This document shows positions 13,015-20,987 of a stretch of DNA of 57,517 bases, piece by piece. Made by a program: the position numbers and the translations under genes. Within the stretch, counting starts at the first letter, position 1. Every line of letters begins with the position of its first letter. Under the pieces are notes generated by a model. The model did no database searches and was not told the DNA's origin. It worked only from the letters and a program-made list of their open reading frames with translations. The DNA is from Inhella sp. (lineage in GTDB: Bacteria > Pseudomonadota > Gammaproteobacteria > Burkholderiales > Burkholderiaceae_C), in contig NZ_JAPZSY010000061.1 of the NCBI RefSeq assembly GCF_027532025.1, positions 1-57,517 of the forward strand. Reading direction: 5' to 3'.

Positions 13015-13593
13015 ATGAACCAGCTCACCCGCCTTTCCGCCGCAGCCGCTCTCTTGGTGGCCGGCACCGCCAACGCCGCGGTCATCTTTTCGGACAACTT
13101 CGACAGCAACGCCTTGGGCCTGAATGCCACCCCGGCGGGCTGGACGCTCACCTCGGGTTGGGTGGACATCATCGGCACCGGCTACTTCGACTTCCTGCCG
13201 GGCAACGGCAAGTACATCGACATGGACGGCTCCAGGAGCCAAGCCGGCACCCTCTCGCGCAACCTGAACCTCGTGGCCGGCACGTCCTACCTGCTGACTT
13301 TCGACCTCGCCGGCAATTGGCGCAACGCCGCCAAGGAGCAGGTCAACGTCTCGTTTGGCAGCACCACGGGCAGCTATAGCTTGGGCCAGAAGGTCGGTTT
13401 CACCAACTTCAGCCTCAGCTTCACGCCGACCATCAGCGGCGCCTACGGCTTGAGCTTTGCTGGCACCGGTGGCGACAACATGGGCATGCTGCTGGACAAC
13501 GTCAAGGTGGCAGCCATTCCCGAACCCCAAACCTACGCGCTGCTGGCCCTGGGTTTGGTGCTGGGTGCCACGATGCGCCGTCGCCAGCGCTGA
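13015..13593 (+). CDS. PEP-CTERM sorting domain protein
   Basis: A 192-residue exported protein: signal peptide (1-21, ending TANAA), a beta-rich body starting VIFSDNFDSNALG that resembles choice-of-anchor or carbohydrate-binding modules, and a C-terminal sorting tail. The tail has IPEP at about 168-171, then a hydrophobic helix and a terminal MRRRQR cluster. In this family the tail is recognised by an exosortase (EpsH/XrtA), normally in bacteria that make an extracellular polysaccharide. No exosortase lies in this window. It is followed at once by a strong terminator and preceded by a 176-bp AT-richer gap, so it is probably monocistronic. The biological role is unknown. Confidence 0.88.
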   Translation: MNQLTRLSAAAALLVAGTANAAVIFSDNFDSNALGLNATPAGWTLTSGWVDIIGTGYFDFLPGNGKYIDMDGSRSQAGTLSRNLNLVAGTSYLLTFDLAGNWRNAAKEQVNVSFGSTTGSYSLGQKVGFTNFSLSFTPTISGAYGLSFAGTGGDNMGMLLDNVKVAAIPEPQTYALLALGLVLGATMRRRQR

Positions 13594-13624
13594 CTCAGCC
13601 CAGCCAGGGCTACGGCTTGATCCC

Positions 13625-13652
13625 AAAAGCGGCTCGCTCGAGCCGCTTTTTT
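13625..13652 (+). terminator. Intrinsic terminator after PEP-CTERM gene
   Basis: A 12-bp perfect stem (13625-13636 with 13639-13650) with a 2-nt loop, ending in a T run on the plus strand (13647-13652). It lies 32 bp after the PEP-CTERM stop codon. The A run on the left arm would let it work on the minus strand too. Confidence 0.85.
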
Positions 13653-13877
13653 CATGCTGGTCCCGATCCCCTGCCACGCCACCTGAGCATGGCGCGCCTG
13701 GCGACGGTCTCCGACGGCCACGGGTTCCGCTTCGTGGTCCTGCCGGCGCCCACCGCGTCGAACGCGCACCCTCTGTCAAATGAAACGGCCCGCCAGGGTC
13801 GCCGGCGGGCCGTTGAGGTTCAAACTCCGTTTTCGACTTGATTGGTCAGGAACAACAGCGGAGCAGTCCCGGCAGGG
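13653..13877. other. Spacer between PEP-CTERM terminator and glmS tail copy
   Basis: Together with 13878-14010 this makes about 360 bp without a full gene. A 50-codon frame from 13689 to 13841 on the plus strand resembles nothing known and has no ribosome-binding site. The strip contains the 11-bp hairpin at 13784-13814, described separately. Nothing else could be recognised. Confidence 0.45.
13784..13814 (-). terminator. Strong hairpin, possible glmS terminator
   Basis: Perfect 11-bp GC-rich stem (13784-13794 with 13804-13814) and a 9-nt loop. On the minus strand the stem runs into a short T-containing stretch. It is the first strong hairpin downstream of glmS but lies about 200 bp past the present stop. 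It is only about 65 bp past the duplicated copy of the glmS tail, a more normal terminator distance. Confidence 0.5.
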
Positions 13878-13916
13878 TCACTCCACCGTGACCGACTTCG
13901 CCAGGTTGCGGGGCTT
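13878..13916 (-). repeat. Second copy of the glmS 3' end (last 12 codons plus stop)
   Basis: On the minus strand this 39-bp stretch encodes [12 protein letters not shown] and a TGA stop, exactly the last 12 residues of GlmS, which occupy 14011-14049. The two copies are 133 bp apart. They differ at 7 of 39 bases, and every difference is synonymous. This copy uses codons typical of the genome (CCC, CGC, CTG), while the tail now in glmS uses CCA, AGG and TTG. I infer that this was the native end of glmS and that DNA carrying a substitute tail was inserted ahead of it. Confidence 0.8.
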
Positions 13917-14010
13917 GTGCCGGGCCGCTACGCGCCCCGTCAAACCAAGGCCCGGGCTCCGCCCGGCGGACGATGCCTCGCATCGACCGACTTGGCTTCG
14001 CCGGCCACGG

Positions 14011-15876
14011 TCATTCGACCGTGACCGACTTCGCCAAGTTCCTTGGTTTATCCACGTCCGTGCCGCGGGCGCAGGCCGTGTGGTACGCCAGCAGTTGCAG
14101 TGGCACCACGTGCAGGATGGGGCTCAGGGCGCCGTAGTGCTCGGGCATGCGGATGACGTGCAGGCCCTCGCCGCTGGCGATGTGGCTGTCGGCGTCGGCG
14201 AACACGAAGAGCTCGCCGCCGCGGGCACGCACCTCTTGCAGGTTGCTCTTGAGCTTTTCCAGCAGGGCGTCGTTCGGGGCCACAGTGACCACGGGCATCT
14301 CGGCCGTCACCAGGGCGAGGGGGCCGTGCTTCAGCTCGCCGGCCGGGTAGGCCTCGGCGTGGATGTAGCTGATCTCTTTGAGCTTGAGTGCGCCTTCCAG
14401 GGCGATGGGGTAGTGCAGGCCGCGGCCCAGGAACAGGGCGTTCTCTTTGCGGGCGAAGGCCTCGGCCCAGGCGACGACCTGGGGCTCCAGGGCCAGCACG
14501 GCTTGCACGGCCACGGGCAGGTGGCGCAGGGCCTTGAGGTGCTCGGCCTCGGACTCGGCGCTGAGGTGGCCGCGCAGCTTGGCCAGCGTCAGCGTGAGCA
14601 GGAACAGGCCAACGAGCTGGGTGGTGAAGGCCTTGGTGGAGGCCACGCCGATTTCGGCGCCGGCACGGGTGATGTAGGCCAGCGCGCACTCGCGCACCAT
14701 GGCGCTGGTGCTGACGTTGCAGATGGTCAGCGAGTGCGGCATGCCCAGTGAGCGGGCGTGCTTCAGCGCGGCCAGGGTGTCGGCGGTTTCGCCGCTTTGG
14801 CTGATGGTGACGACCAGGGTGCGCGGGTCGGGCACGCTGTCGCGGTAGCGGTACTCACTGGCGATCTCCACGCTGGTGGGGATCTTGGCGATGCTTTCCA
14901 GCCAGTACTTGGCGGTGCTGCCGCTGTAGTAGCTGGTGCCGCAGGCCAGGATGAGGATGCGGTCGATCTGGCCGAAGACCTCGGCGGCGCGCGCGCCGAA
15001 GAGGCTCGGTTCGATGGCGGAGACGTCGTCGACGTTGTCCAGGGTGTCGGCGATGGCCTTGGGCTGCTCGAAGATTTCCTTCTGCATGTAGTGGCGGTAG
15101 GGGCCCAGCTCGGCGGCGCCGCTGTGGGCGTGCACGGTCTTGACCTCGCGCACCACCTGCTCGAAGCGGCCGGCCTCGCTCTTGTGGGTGATCCAGTGCT
15201 TGCCCAGTTGCAGGTCGACGACGTCGCCCTCTTCCAGGTAGCAGATCTGGTCGGTCACGCCGGCCAGGGCCATGGCGTCGCTGGCCAAGAAGGCCTCGCC
15301 TTCACCGACGCCCAGCACCAGGGGCGAGCCCTCGCGGGCGCCGACCACGCGCTGCGGCTCGTCGCGGTGGAACACGGCGATGGCGTAAGCGCCGTGCAGG
15401 CGACCCACGGCCTGTTGCACGGCGTCGAGCAAGTCGCCGTCGTACAGCGAGTCGACGAGGTGGCAGATCACCTCGGTGTCGGTCTGGCTGTGGAACACGT
15501 AGCCGCGGGCTTGGAGTTCGGCGCGCAGCTCGTCGTGGTTCTCGATGATGCCGTTGTGCACCAGGGCCACGCGGCCGGGGGCGCCGTCGGCCGCGTTGGG
15601 GCCGTGGCTGAAGTGCGGGTGCGCGTTGCGCACCGCGGGCACGCCGTGCGTGGCCCAGCGGGTGTGGGCGATGCCGGTGCCCGAGGCGATGCCGTCCTCG
15701 CCGGCCTGGGCTTGCAGCTCGGCCACGCGGCTGGTGGAGCGGGCGCGGCGCAGGGCGCCGTCTTGGTGCACGGCCACGCCGCAGCTGTCGTAGCCGCGGT
15801 ACTCCAGGCGCTTCAGGCCTTCAACCAGGATGGGAACGATGTTGCGCGCGCTGACCGCGCCGACGATGCCGCACAT
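14011..15876 (-). CDS. glmS: Glutamine--fructose-6-phosphate aminotransferase (isomerizing)
   Basis: A 621-residue cytoplasmic enzyme making glucosamine-6-phosphate, the first committed step to UDP-GlcNAc for peptidoglycan and lipid A. The N-terminal glutaminase begins MCGIVGA with the nucleophile Cys2 exposed after Met removal. Two SIS domains follow ([31 protein letters not shown]), and the C-terminus ends [12 protein letters not shown], the conserved form. Full length. It is divergent from an Lrp-type regulator. The last six to eight codons use triplets unusual for this genome, and the native-looking tail lies 133 bp downstream (13878-13916). Confidence 0.97.
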   Translation of the reverse strand: MCGIVGAVSARNIVPILVEGLKRLEYRGYDSCGVAVHQDGALRRARSTSRVAELQAQAGEDGIASGTGIAHTRWATHGVPAVRNAHPHFSHGPNAADGAPGRVALVHNGIIENHDELRAELQARGYVFHSQTDTEVICHLVDSLYDGDLLDAVQQAVGRLHGAYAIAVFHRDEPQRVVGAREGSPLVLGVGEGEAFLASDAMALAGVTDQICYLEEGDVVDLQLGKHWITHKSEAGRFEQVVREVKTVHAHSGAAELGPYRHYMQKEIFEQPKAIADTLDNVDDVSAIEPSLFGARAAEVFGQIDRILILACGTSYYSGSTAKYWLESIAKIPTSVEIASEYRYRDSVPDPRTLVVTISQSGETADTLAALKHARSLGMPHSLTICNVSTSAMVRECALAYITRAGAEIGVASTKAFTTQLVGLFLLTLTLAKLRGHLSAESEAEHLKALRHLPVAVQAVLALEPQVVAWAEAFARKENALFLGRGLHYPIALEGALKLKEISYIHAEAYPAGELKHGPLALVTAEMPVVTVAPNDALLEKLKSNLQEVRARGGELFVFADADSHIASGEGLHVIRMPEHYGALSPILHVVPLQLLAYHTACARGTDVDKPRNLAKSVTVE

Positions 15877-15962
15877 GGGGGTCTCCGAGGCCAGTGGCCG
15901 TTGAACGAGGCGCGCATGCTAGGCAGTCCAGTTCGAAATGAGCTTGCAGCATTCGTGCCTTT

Positions 15963-16008
15963 CTGCAATTTTCAATTTCTACCACTTCACTTTGCTTCAA
16001 AATTGCAG
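15963..16008. promoter_or_regulatory. Inverted repeat in the glmS / Lrp divergent promoter
   Basis: CTGCAATTTT (15963-15972) and AAAATTGCAG (15999-16008) form a perfect 10-bp inverted repeat with arm centres 36 bp apart, in a clearly AT-rich strip. Lrp/AsnC proteins bind such AT-rich imperfect dyads, often as two sites a few helical turns apart. It lies 23 bp upstream of the regulator's start, so autoregulation and control of glmS are plausible. Confidence 0.5.
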
Positions 16009-16031
16009 TTTGATATTTTTCGCGCAATTTC

Positions 16032-16502
16032 ATGACATCCCCACTCCCCCTGGATCCGGTGGATCGCCGCCTGCTGGCCTTGCTGCAGGACGATTGCTCG
16101 CTGACCAACCAGGCCTTGGCCGAGCGGGCGCACGTGTCGCCGGCCACGGCGCTGCGCCGCGTGAAGGCCCTGGTGGAGGCGGGCGTGGTGGAGCGGCAGG
16201 TGGCCATCCTGAGCCCCCAGCACCTGAACACCGGCCTGACCGTGCTGGCCGAGGTGACCTTGGACCGCCAAGGCGCCGAGCACCTGGACGCCTTCGAGGC
16301 CCACGCCGTGGGCTTCGCCGAGGTGCAGCAGTGCTACCGGGTGTCGCCCGGGCCGGACTTCGTGCTGGTGCTGCATGCGCTCGACATGCCGACCTACCAG
16401 GCCCTGAGCCAGCGCCTGTTCACGCAGCAGGCCAACGTGCGCAACGTGAAGGCCTTCTTCGCCACCAAGCGGGCGAAGTTTCACCCGCGGGTGCCGGTGT
16501 AG
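16032..16502 (+). CDS. Lrp/AsnC family transcriptional regulator
   Basis: A 156-residue regulator. The N-terminal helix-turn-helix is at about residues 9-60 (LDPVDRRLLALLQDD; QALAERAHVSPATALRRVKAL), followed by a RAM (AsnC-ligand) domain with GPDFVLVLHALDMPTYQALSQ and a typical C-terminal NVRNVKAFFATKRAKF. Members form octamers and usually sense amino acids. It is divergent from glmS across a 155-bp AT-rich gap holding a perfect inverted repeat. It ends 25 bp from the convergent sensor kinase gene. The effector is unknown. Confidence 0.9.
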   Translation: MTSPLPLDPVDRRLLALLQDDCSLTNQALAERAHVSPATALRRVKALVEAGVVERQVAILSPQHLNTGLTVLAEVTLDRQGAEHLDAFEAHAVGFAEVQQCYRVSPGPDFVLVLHALDMPTYQALSQRLFTQQANVRNVKAFFATKRAKFHPRVPV

Positions 16503-16527
16503 GGCCCGCCGCGGCGCTGTTGGCGCA

Positions 16528-19335
16528 TCAAGCCGCTGGACTCGGCCCCTGGATGGGCAAGCGCAGGGTGAAGCACGTTCCTTGACCCGGGGTCGACTCC
16601 ACGTCGATCGAGCCCTGGTGCTTCTTGATGATGGAAAACGACAGGGACAGCCCCAAGCCCGTGCCTTTGCCCACCGGCTTGGTGGTGAAGAAGGGCTCGA
16701 AGATGCGGGCCTTGACCTCTGGGCTCATGCCGCAGCCGTTGTCGCGGATGGAGATGCACGCCTGGTCCTGCTCTTGCCAGGATCGGATGTCGATCCGGCC
16801 TTCGTGCTCGATGGCATGGCTGGCGTTGACGAGCAGGTTCATCAGCACCTGGTTGACCTGGGCCGCCAGGCAGTGCACCGGTGGCAGCGGCCCCAGCTCG
16901 GTGTGAACCTGGGCCTTGTACTTGATCTCGTGCATCAGCATGTTCAGCGTGGACTCGATGCCGGCATTGAGATCGGCATCCAACCAGTCCGAGGCGTCGA
17001 TGCGAGAGAAGTTGCGCAAGTCCTGCACGATGCGCTTAACGCGGTGCAAGCCCTCCATGCTTTCGCTGATCATGGCCGGGAGGTCTTCCACCGCCAACGA
17101 CAGGTCCATTTGGCCTTCCAAAGCCTCGATGCGCTGCCGTAGGGCCTCGTCCCACCCCTCCCGGGGCACGGCCTGGTAGCCCTGCAACAGCGCCAGCAAG
17201 CTGCCCACTTCGCGCGACAGGGAGTTGAGGTTGCTGCTGACGAAGCCGATGGGGTTGTTGATCTCGTGTGCCACGCCGGCCGCCAACTGACCGATGGACG
17301 CCATCTTTTCCTGTGCGGCCACTTGACGCTGCAACTCGCCGAGCTTTTCGTAGGCTCGGGCGTTGTCCATGGCCACGGCGGTGTAGGCGCACAGGTTGCG
17401 GAAGATGAGCTGCTCGCGTTCGCCATAGCTGTTGGCGTCGTCGCCCCGCACCCGCACCACCCCCACGGCTCGCTCGGCCACCTGCAAGGGCGCGATCATG
17501 GTGTGCCCGCGCTGAAGGCTCTGCCCGGTGCCTGCCCCCAACAGCATTTCGGTGCGCTCGCGCAGGGCGCGGACCAGGTGGTCCTTGGGGTCGTCGACGG
17601 AGATGGTGGTGCGGGCGGGCGCGGCCTCGCCGCAGCCCACGGCGCAGACCAAGTGCTCGCCAGCTTCGTCCAGCAGGTAGACGGCCAGGCTGCGGGTCTT
17701 CAAGAGCTGGTTCACATGGCCACGCAACACGGCCAGCACGCGGTCGGCATCCAACTGCGCGGTGATCTCTTGGCCGATGTCGGCCAACTGCAGCAGAACG
17801 TCGTGCAGGTTTTGCAGGGCCTCGGAGCGCTCGACCTCGGACTGCGCCAATTGCCGCAAATGCTCCCGCTCGGCCTTGGCCCGCTCCACCTGATGCTGCA
17901 CATGCAACACCGCCGCCTGCTTGGCGGACTCTTCGGTGATGGTTTGCTGCCGAAGCTCGCTCGCGCGCTGGATGAGCTCGTAGGCCCGTTGGTGGTTGTC
18001 TCGGGCGGCATGGGCCCGAGCCTTCATCTCCAGCAGGGTCGGTGTCGGGCGGTAGCCTGGCAGGGCCGATGCCTCGTCCATCGCTTCGTTCAACCAGACC
18101 AAGATGGAATCGGGACCCGCCCCTTCGGCCGATTCGATCTCCGCCAGCGTTTGGCAAACGTCCACCAGGGTGCAACGCTCGCGCTGGTCCTTGGCCACGG
18201 CACGCGCATGCAGGGCGGCCTCGCGGGCCTGGGGCAAGCGCCCCAGGTGCATCAAGGCCCGGGCCTGCCCCAAGGTGGCGTCTGTGTGCATGTCCTTGGA
18301 GTCGACTTCAGCCGCGCGCTGGGCCAACTCGTTGTAGCTGCGCAGCGCGGCCTCGTGCTCCTTCAGGTCCAACTCGATTTCCGCCAGGTACTTCAGGGCC
18401 AACATGGCGCTTCGGTTGCTGGGGTGCGCGGCCAGCAGGCTCTGGCACTCCAACAAAACGTCGCGCGCGGCATCCAGTTGGCCCATGCGCCGCATGGCAG
18501 AGCCGGTCTGCGCCAACGCGCCGGCCAAGGCCCCGGGCCAACCGGCGTCGCGCGCCAGACCCAGACCGCGCTGTAGCCACTCGATGGCCCGCGAGTAATC
18601 CGACATGTGGGTGTAGGTGTAGCCCAGGTTGGACGCCACCGCCATGGCCCGCCGCCATTGCCCCGTGCGCAAGGAGCGCTCGAAGGCCTCGAGGAACCAG
18701 ACCACGGCGGGCTGGAGCTCCGAGGACAAGCCGTCTTGCAGGCCCCGGAAATCGGCCACCGCCGCCGCCACCGCGTCACTCAAACCGTCTAGGCGCTTGG
18801 GCAGCTTCTGATCCCAGGCCTCGAAGGCCAGGGTTTGGTCGCGAAACAGGTCGGCCCGACCCATGGTGCTTTGAACCATGCATTGCCGGTCGGCATCCTG
18901 CACCCGCTCGGCATGCTGCAGGGCCTGTTGCAGGTGGTGCCGCTGCGGCTCCACCCAACCGCGATCGGCGGCTTCGTGGTGCCGCAGCCAATGCACGTCG
19001 CACAGGCCGTGGTGATCGTCCGCCCGCTCGAAGGCCTCGGCCGCCTGCCGCATCCAGGTGTCGGCCTCGTCCAGCCGCAAGTGCAGCAAACACTCTTCGG
19101 CGAGGACCAACTGCATGCGTGCCCACAGGCTCAAGCCCTCGCGGCCTTCGGGCGGTCCCAACCGCGACAGCACCTGCTGCGCCATTTGCCCAGCCAGCGT
19201 GGTGTTGCGCTGGCGCAAGGCCCAGGCGCACAGGGCCTGTTCGGGCAGGGGCAAGGCGCTGGCGCTCAGGAGGTCGGACGGCAAGGTCGACTCGGCGACC
19301 AGGGGAAACATCGCGAGCGCCTGATTCCAGCTCAT
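16528..19335 (-). CDS. Soluble TPR-GAF sensor histidine kinase
   Basis: About 935 residues with no membrane segment, so a cytoplasmic sensor. Residues about 30-460 are helical tetratricopeptide-like repeats. A coiled coil (470-515), a GAF domain (about 515-660), HisKA with GVAHEINNP (His690) and an HATPase with SIRDNGCGM and GKGTGLGLS follow. The HisKA type (HEINNPIGF, with the ATP lid FEPFFTTK) is common in kinases paired with a separately encoded regulator; none is adjacent here, so it is an orphan. Two starts are possible. AAGG directly abuts the ATG at 19344 but is 9 nt before the ATG at 19335, so the second is preferred. Signal unknown. Confidence 0.88.
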   Translation of the reverse strand: MSWNQALAMFPLVAESTLPSDLLSASALPLPEQALCAWALRQRNTTLAGQMAQQVLSRLGPPEGREGLSLWARMQLVLAEECLLHLRLDEADTWMRQAAEAFERADDHHGLCDVHWLRHHEAADRGWVEPQRHHLQQALQHAERVQDADRQCMVQSTMGRADLFRDQTLAFEAWDQKLPKRLDGLSDAVAAAVADFRGLQDGLSSELQPAVVWFLEAFERSLRTGQWRRAMAVASNLGYTYTHMSDYSRAIEWLQRGLGLARDAGWPGALAGALAQTGSAMRRMGQLDAARDVLLECQSLLAAHPSNRSAMLALKYLAEIELDLKEHEAALRSYNELAQRAAEVDSKDMHTDATLGQARALMHLGRLPQAREAALHARAVAKDQRERCTLVDVCQTLAEIESAEGAGPDSILVWLNEAMDEASALPGYRPTPTLLEMKARAHAARDNHQRAYELIQRASELRQQTITEESAKQAAVLHVQHQVERAKAEREHLRQLAQSEVERSEALQNLHDVLLQLADIGQEITAQLDADRVLAVLRGHVNQLLKTRSLAVYLLDEAGEHLVCAVGCGEAAPARTTISVDDPKDHLVRALRERTEMLLGAGTGQSLQRGHTMIAPLQVAERAVGVVRVRGDDANSYGEREQLIFRNLCAYTAVAMDNARAYEKLGELQRQVAAQEKMASIGQLAAGVAHEINNPIGFVSSNLNSLSREVGSLLALLQGYQAVPREGWDEALRQRIEALEGQMDLSLAVEDLPAMISESMEGLHRVKRIVQDLRNFSRIDASDWLDADLNAGIESTLNMLMHEIKYKAQVHTELGPLPPVHCLAAQVNQVLMNLLVNASHAIEHEGRIDIRSWQEQDQACISIRDNGCGMSPEVKARIFEPFFTTKPVGKGTGLGLSLSFSIIKKHQGSIDVESTPGQGTCFTLRLPIQGPSPAA

Positions 19336-19491
19336 GCCGTGCATCCTTGCGGGGTTTCGGGGGCGGATTGCCCGCGTTCAAGGATAGGTGCCGCAGCCCA
19401 TCAACGCCAACGGCCACGACCGCCGGCAAAGGCTCAGGGCGTGCCCGATGTCACACCCATCGAGGGTGGCCGCCAACGCCGGGAGAACCCG

Positions 19492-20790
19492 TCAAAGGCG
19501 CCACTGCTGCTGCAGCCGCACGCACTGAAAATCGGGCAAGCCGGCCAACCAATCGGCCACGCAACGTCGTCGCGCGCGTTCGCCCGAAGCCACCCGCAGG
19601 CGCTGCAACACCGGGCCCGGCAAGCAGCGCTCCGGGTCGGCCCAGCACGTTTCCAACAGCCCCTGCATGGCGCTGAGGCCACGCGACAGCGTGGGCGCCA
19701 ACTCGGGCGCGTGGAAGACCTTGCGGTCCACCAACTCCCCCAGTTGCTTCAGCCAGGCCCTGGCCTGAGGCATCAAACTGGCTTGGTAGCGCAACAGCGG
19801 GCTCTCGAACTCGGGCCATTCGTCGACCTCCACCGACACGACGAAGGCGTTGATGAGGGTGCCGATGGCCCGCCGGCGCCGCGCCTCGGACGCACCGAAC
19901 AGCGAGTCCGCCAACGCAGCATGGTCGTCCACCTCGACGGCACTGGCCCAGCCTGCGTCCGGCACCACCTTGCGCCAGTCGTCGTGCCCGATGCGCCCCA
20001 GGGCGATGCCATCCTCCAATTCATGCACGCCGTGCGCGATCTCCCACGCCAGCTTGACGATGCTGCAGTCCCATGAGGGCGGTCCGGCCCGACCCGCGCG
20101 CTGCGCATCCGCGCGCACGGCCGGGCGCAGGAAGCGCTCGGCGTCCGACGAGGACACGCCCTCCACCATCCAAGCCACCGCCGCAGCCTCCTCCTCGTAG
20201 TAGGCCCCCGGCGGCTGGACGCTGTGGGGCGGCACCACCGATGGCCAGGCGGCGGGGTGCGTCAGGCAGCCGATCAACACGCGCCGCGACAGATCCAACC
20301 CATGGGACTCCGAGTAGCTTTCCAGCGCACACACGGCCCGCAAGGCTTGGGCGTCGACCTGAAATCCGCCCCAGTCGGCCATCCAGGTCTGGAGGGCCAA
20401 CTCGCCACCATGACCCAGAGGCGTGCTGCCAAGAAAGCGGGCGAAGGCGATGGCCTCGACCAGGTTGGGATCGGGCAACACGGCCCGCCAAGGGGCATCG
20501 GGGGAATGCAGGGCATCCAGGGCCCGCAACAAACCCCGCGACAACTGCGCCACTTCCAGCGATTGCGTCAATCGCGTGCGCATCAAGTCGCCTTGATCGA
20601 GCCCCGGCAACACGTACTTGCCCTGCAAGCGCCGGAAGCCCGAGCAGTGCAGCAATCGGGCGCGATCCCGCGCGTAGGGATTGCGGTAGGCCCCTTTGGC
20701 CCGGTTGACTTCGTCGGCCGACCGACGCTGGGCCCACAGGGCAATGGCCTGCAAGCGGGCAGCTGCGTCCGATTGAGCGGTACTTCCCAT
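19492..20790 (-). CDS. dGTPase (Dgt)-like protein with lost HD metal ligands
   Basis: A 432-residue relative of deoxyguanosine triphosphate triphosphohydrolase. Family landmarks are clear: NPYARDRARLLHCSGFRRLQGK, RTRLTQSLEVAQLSRG, the GHGGE turn, and the helix EIAHGVHELEDGI. Each expected metal ligand is altered. The first His (RLTHS in active enzymes) is Gln76, the His-Asp pair of the AHDLGHPPFGH motif is Arg118-Phe119, and the later Asp (DIAYGVHDLED) is Glu250. It is thus probably not an active HD phosphohydrolase and may bind dNTPs or nucleic acid as a regulator. The ATG at 20790 is chosen because AGGAG lies 5 nt upstream; a longer frame to 20874 has no such signal. It stands alone between a sensor kinase gene and an exported-protein gene. 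Confidence 0.85.
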   Translation of the reverse strand: MGSTAQSDAAARLQAIALWAQRRSADEVNRAKGAYRNPYARDRARLLHCSGFRRLQGKYVLPGLDQGDLMRTRLTQSLEVAQLSRGLLRALDALHSPDAPWRAVLPDPNLVEAIAFARFLGSTPLGHGGELALQTWMADWGGFQVDAQALRAVCALESYSESHGLDLSRRVLIGCLTHPAAWPSVVPPHSVQPPGAYYEEEAAAVAWMVEGVSSSDAERFLRPAVRADAQRAGRAGPPSWDCSIVKLAWEIAHGVHELEDGIALGRIGHDDWRKVVPDAGWASAVEVDDHAALADSLFGASEARRRRAIGTLINAFVVSVEVDEWPEFESPLLRYQASLMPQARAWLKQLGELVDRKVFHAPELAPTLSRGLSAMQGLLETCWADPERCLPGPVLQRLRVASGERARRRCVADWLAGLPDFQCVRLQQQWRL

Positions 20791-20987
20791 GGCAACTCCT
20801 CGGTTCAGCCTGGGGGAACATCCCGTGCGCGATGCCCCGTGGCGGACAAGTCGTCTGAAGATAGCCCTCTGCACCTGCCCGACGCCGGCATCACCGGGTC
20901 AAGCGCTCGGTTGCAGTGTGACAGACGCCACGGTTCCCGGCCATGCCTCCGCCACCGGTCGGCGTTGGCCGCGGCCCGCCCGAGAGC

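Noticed and set aside
13689-13841. 50-codon frame between the PEP-CTERM gene and glmS
   Set aside because: No ribosome-binding site, no similarity, and it runs across the 13784-13814 hairpin.
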